Shown here piece by piece: positions 5,832-6,117 of a stretch of DNA of 6,117 nucleotides; the first letter of the stretch is position 1, and each line of letters opens with the position of its first letter. The stretch spans positions 1-6,117 of the forward strand of contig JAXJSH010000025.1 of the NCBI GenBank assembly GCA_036310185.1, written 5' to 3'. Made by a program: the position numbers and the translations under genes. This DNA comes from JALENY01 sp036310185 (lineage in GTDB: Bacteria > Bacillota > Clostridia > Lachnospirales > Lachnospiraceae). Below the pieces are notes generated by a model, which was not told the origin of the DNA, did no database searches, and saw only the letters and a list, made by a program, of their open reading frames with translations.

Positions 5832-5856
5832 AAATCCTCCTTTTTCGGAAGGATTT
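5832..5856. other. Hairpin upstream of the metallo-hydrolase gene
   Basis: Nine pairs with one bulged A join 5832-5840 to 5847-5856 around a TTTTTC loop. On the plus strand it is followed by TT and looks like a weak terminator, but no plus-strand gene leads into it. On the minus strand it would lie in the leader of the metallo-hydrolase mRNA and cover the strong ribosome site described at 5814-5828. Confidence 0.45.
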
Positions 5857-5901
5857 TTGTCTTGATTGGGTCGTGGATTTGTTTTCATTTTTACGCAAAA
5901 C

Positions 5902-5937
5902 AAAAAAGCCAGAAAACATTACATTTTCGGGCTTTTT
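5902..5937 (-). terminator. Terminator of the tRNA-Met/Val unit
   Basis: Reading minus, AAAAAGCC and GAAAA (5937-5924) pair with TTTTC and GGCTTTTT (5916-5903), with one C-T mismatch in the middle and a 7-nt loop, followed by a run of six T. It begins 14 nt past the tRNA-Met 3' end and separates the tRNA unit from the metallo-hydrolase gene on the same strand. The A run on the other side allows bidirectional use. Confidence 0.85.
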
Positions 5938-5951
5938 CATAAAATCTGGAG

Positions 5952-6025
5952 TAGCGAGAGGGGGATTCGAACCCTCGACACTACGGGTATGAACCGTATG
6001 CTCTAGCCAACTGAGCTATCTCGCC
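5952..6025 (-). tRNA. tRNA-Met (CAT), elongator type
   Basis: A 74-nt cloverleaf: acceptor GGCGAGA/TCTCGCT, D stem GCTC/GAGC, anticodon stem TACGG/CCGTA with loop TTCATAC (anticodon CAT), T stem GAGGG/CCCCC with loop TTCGAAT, discriminator A. CCA is not encoded. The first pair is G1-U72 and the T stem has an A50-C64 mismatch. It lacks the three G-C pairs at the end of the anticodon stem that mark initiator tRNA, so elongator Met is most likely. A CAT tRNA read as Ile after lysidine modification cannot be fully excluded. Confidence 0.92.
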
Positions 6026-6040
6026 ATATTTGGTTTACTA

Positions 6041-6113
6041 TGGGACCTACAGGGCTCGAACCTGTGACCCTCTGCTTGTAAGGCAGATGCTCTCCCAGCT
6101 GAGCTAAGATCCC
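6041..6113 (-). tRNA. tRNA-Val (TAC)
   Basis: A 73-nt cloverleaf: acceptor GGGATCT/AGGTCCC with one T-G pair, D stem GCTC/GAGC, anticodon stem TCTGC/GCAGA with loop CTTACAA (anticodon TAC), T stem ACAGG/CCTGT with loop TTCGAGC, discriminator A. CCA is not encoded. It lies 15 nt upstream of tRNA-Met on the same strand, so the two are probably co-transcribed. The cluster may continue past the right edge of the window. Confidence 0.95.
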
Positions 6114-6117
6114 ATAA

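Noticed and set aside
5952..6113. tRNA genes as an attachment site for an integrated element carrying the metallo-hydrolase gene
   Set aside because: No integrase gene and no duplicated tRNA 3' end were found in the window, and a normal terminator follows the tRNA.

Overview
The window looks like ordinary chromosome from a low-to-medium GC Firmicute, most likely a Lachnospiraceae-type gut clostridium. This is inferred from strong AGGAGG-type Shine-Dalgarno sites, a CIRCE heat-shock operator, a stand-alone BFD-type ferredoxin-like protein, a small clostridial-looking DUF protein, TPE-rich surface linkers and tRNA genes without encoded CCA. The genus cannot be fixed from the sequence alone.

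Layout. Positions 1-48 hold the terminator of a gene left of the window. An about 49-bp repeat (63-111) follows, then a small gene of unknown function (184-690, +). A perfect CIRCE operator (705-731) and a strong sigma-A-type promoter precede htpG (823-2802, +), which encodes an Hsp90 chaperone with two acidic inserts. Two terminators separate htpG from a convergent lgt-family gene (3051-3830, -). That gene's stop codon lies inside a second, inverted copy of the repeat (3007-3054). Divergent from lgt is a tiny [2Fe-2S] BFD-domain gene (best start TTG at 4069, stop at 4257, +). It converges, across a shared terminator, on a large membrane-anchored ComEC-like metallo-beta-lactamase-fold protein (4350-5786, -). 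The right end carries tRNA-Met(CAT) and tRNA-Val(TAC), both on the minus strand, with a terminator between tRNA-Met and the metallo-hydrolase gene.

How the genes relate. They mostly form single-gene transcription units bounded by hairpins, not one operon or one system. htpG is under likely HrcA/CIRCE heat-shock control. The lgt-family protein and the metallo-hydrolase both act at the membrane or cell surface, but nothing links them functionally.

No clear new multi-gene system is visible. The points most worth a second look are: the inverted structured repeat pair, in which two base differences keep the RNA pairing; the lgt paralogue that lacks several residues known to matter in canonical Lgt; the CIRCE hairpin that may also act as a terminator; the double acidic insert in HtpG; and the surface ComEC-like hydrolase with a Cys/His C-terminal knuckle and a 12-nt tandem-repeat linker.
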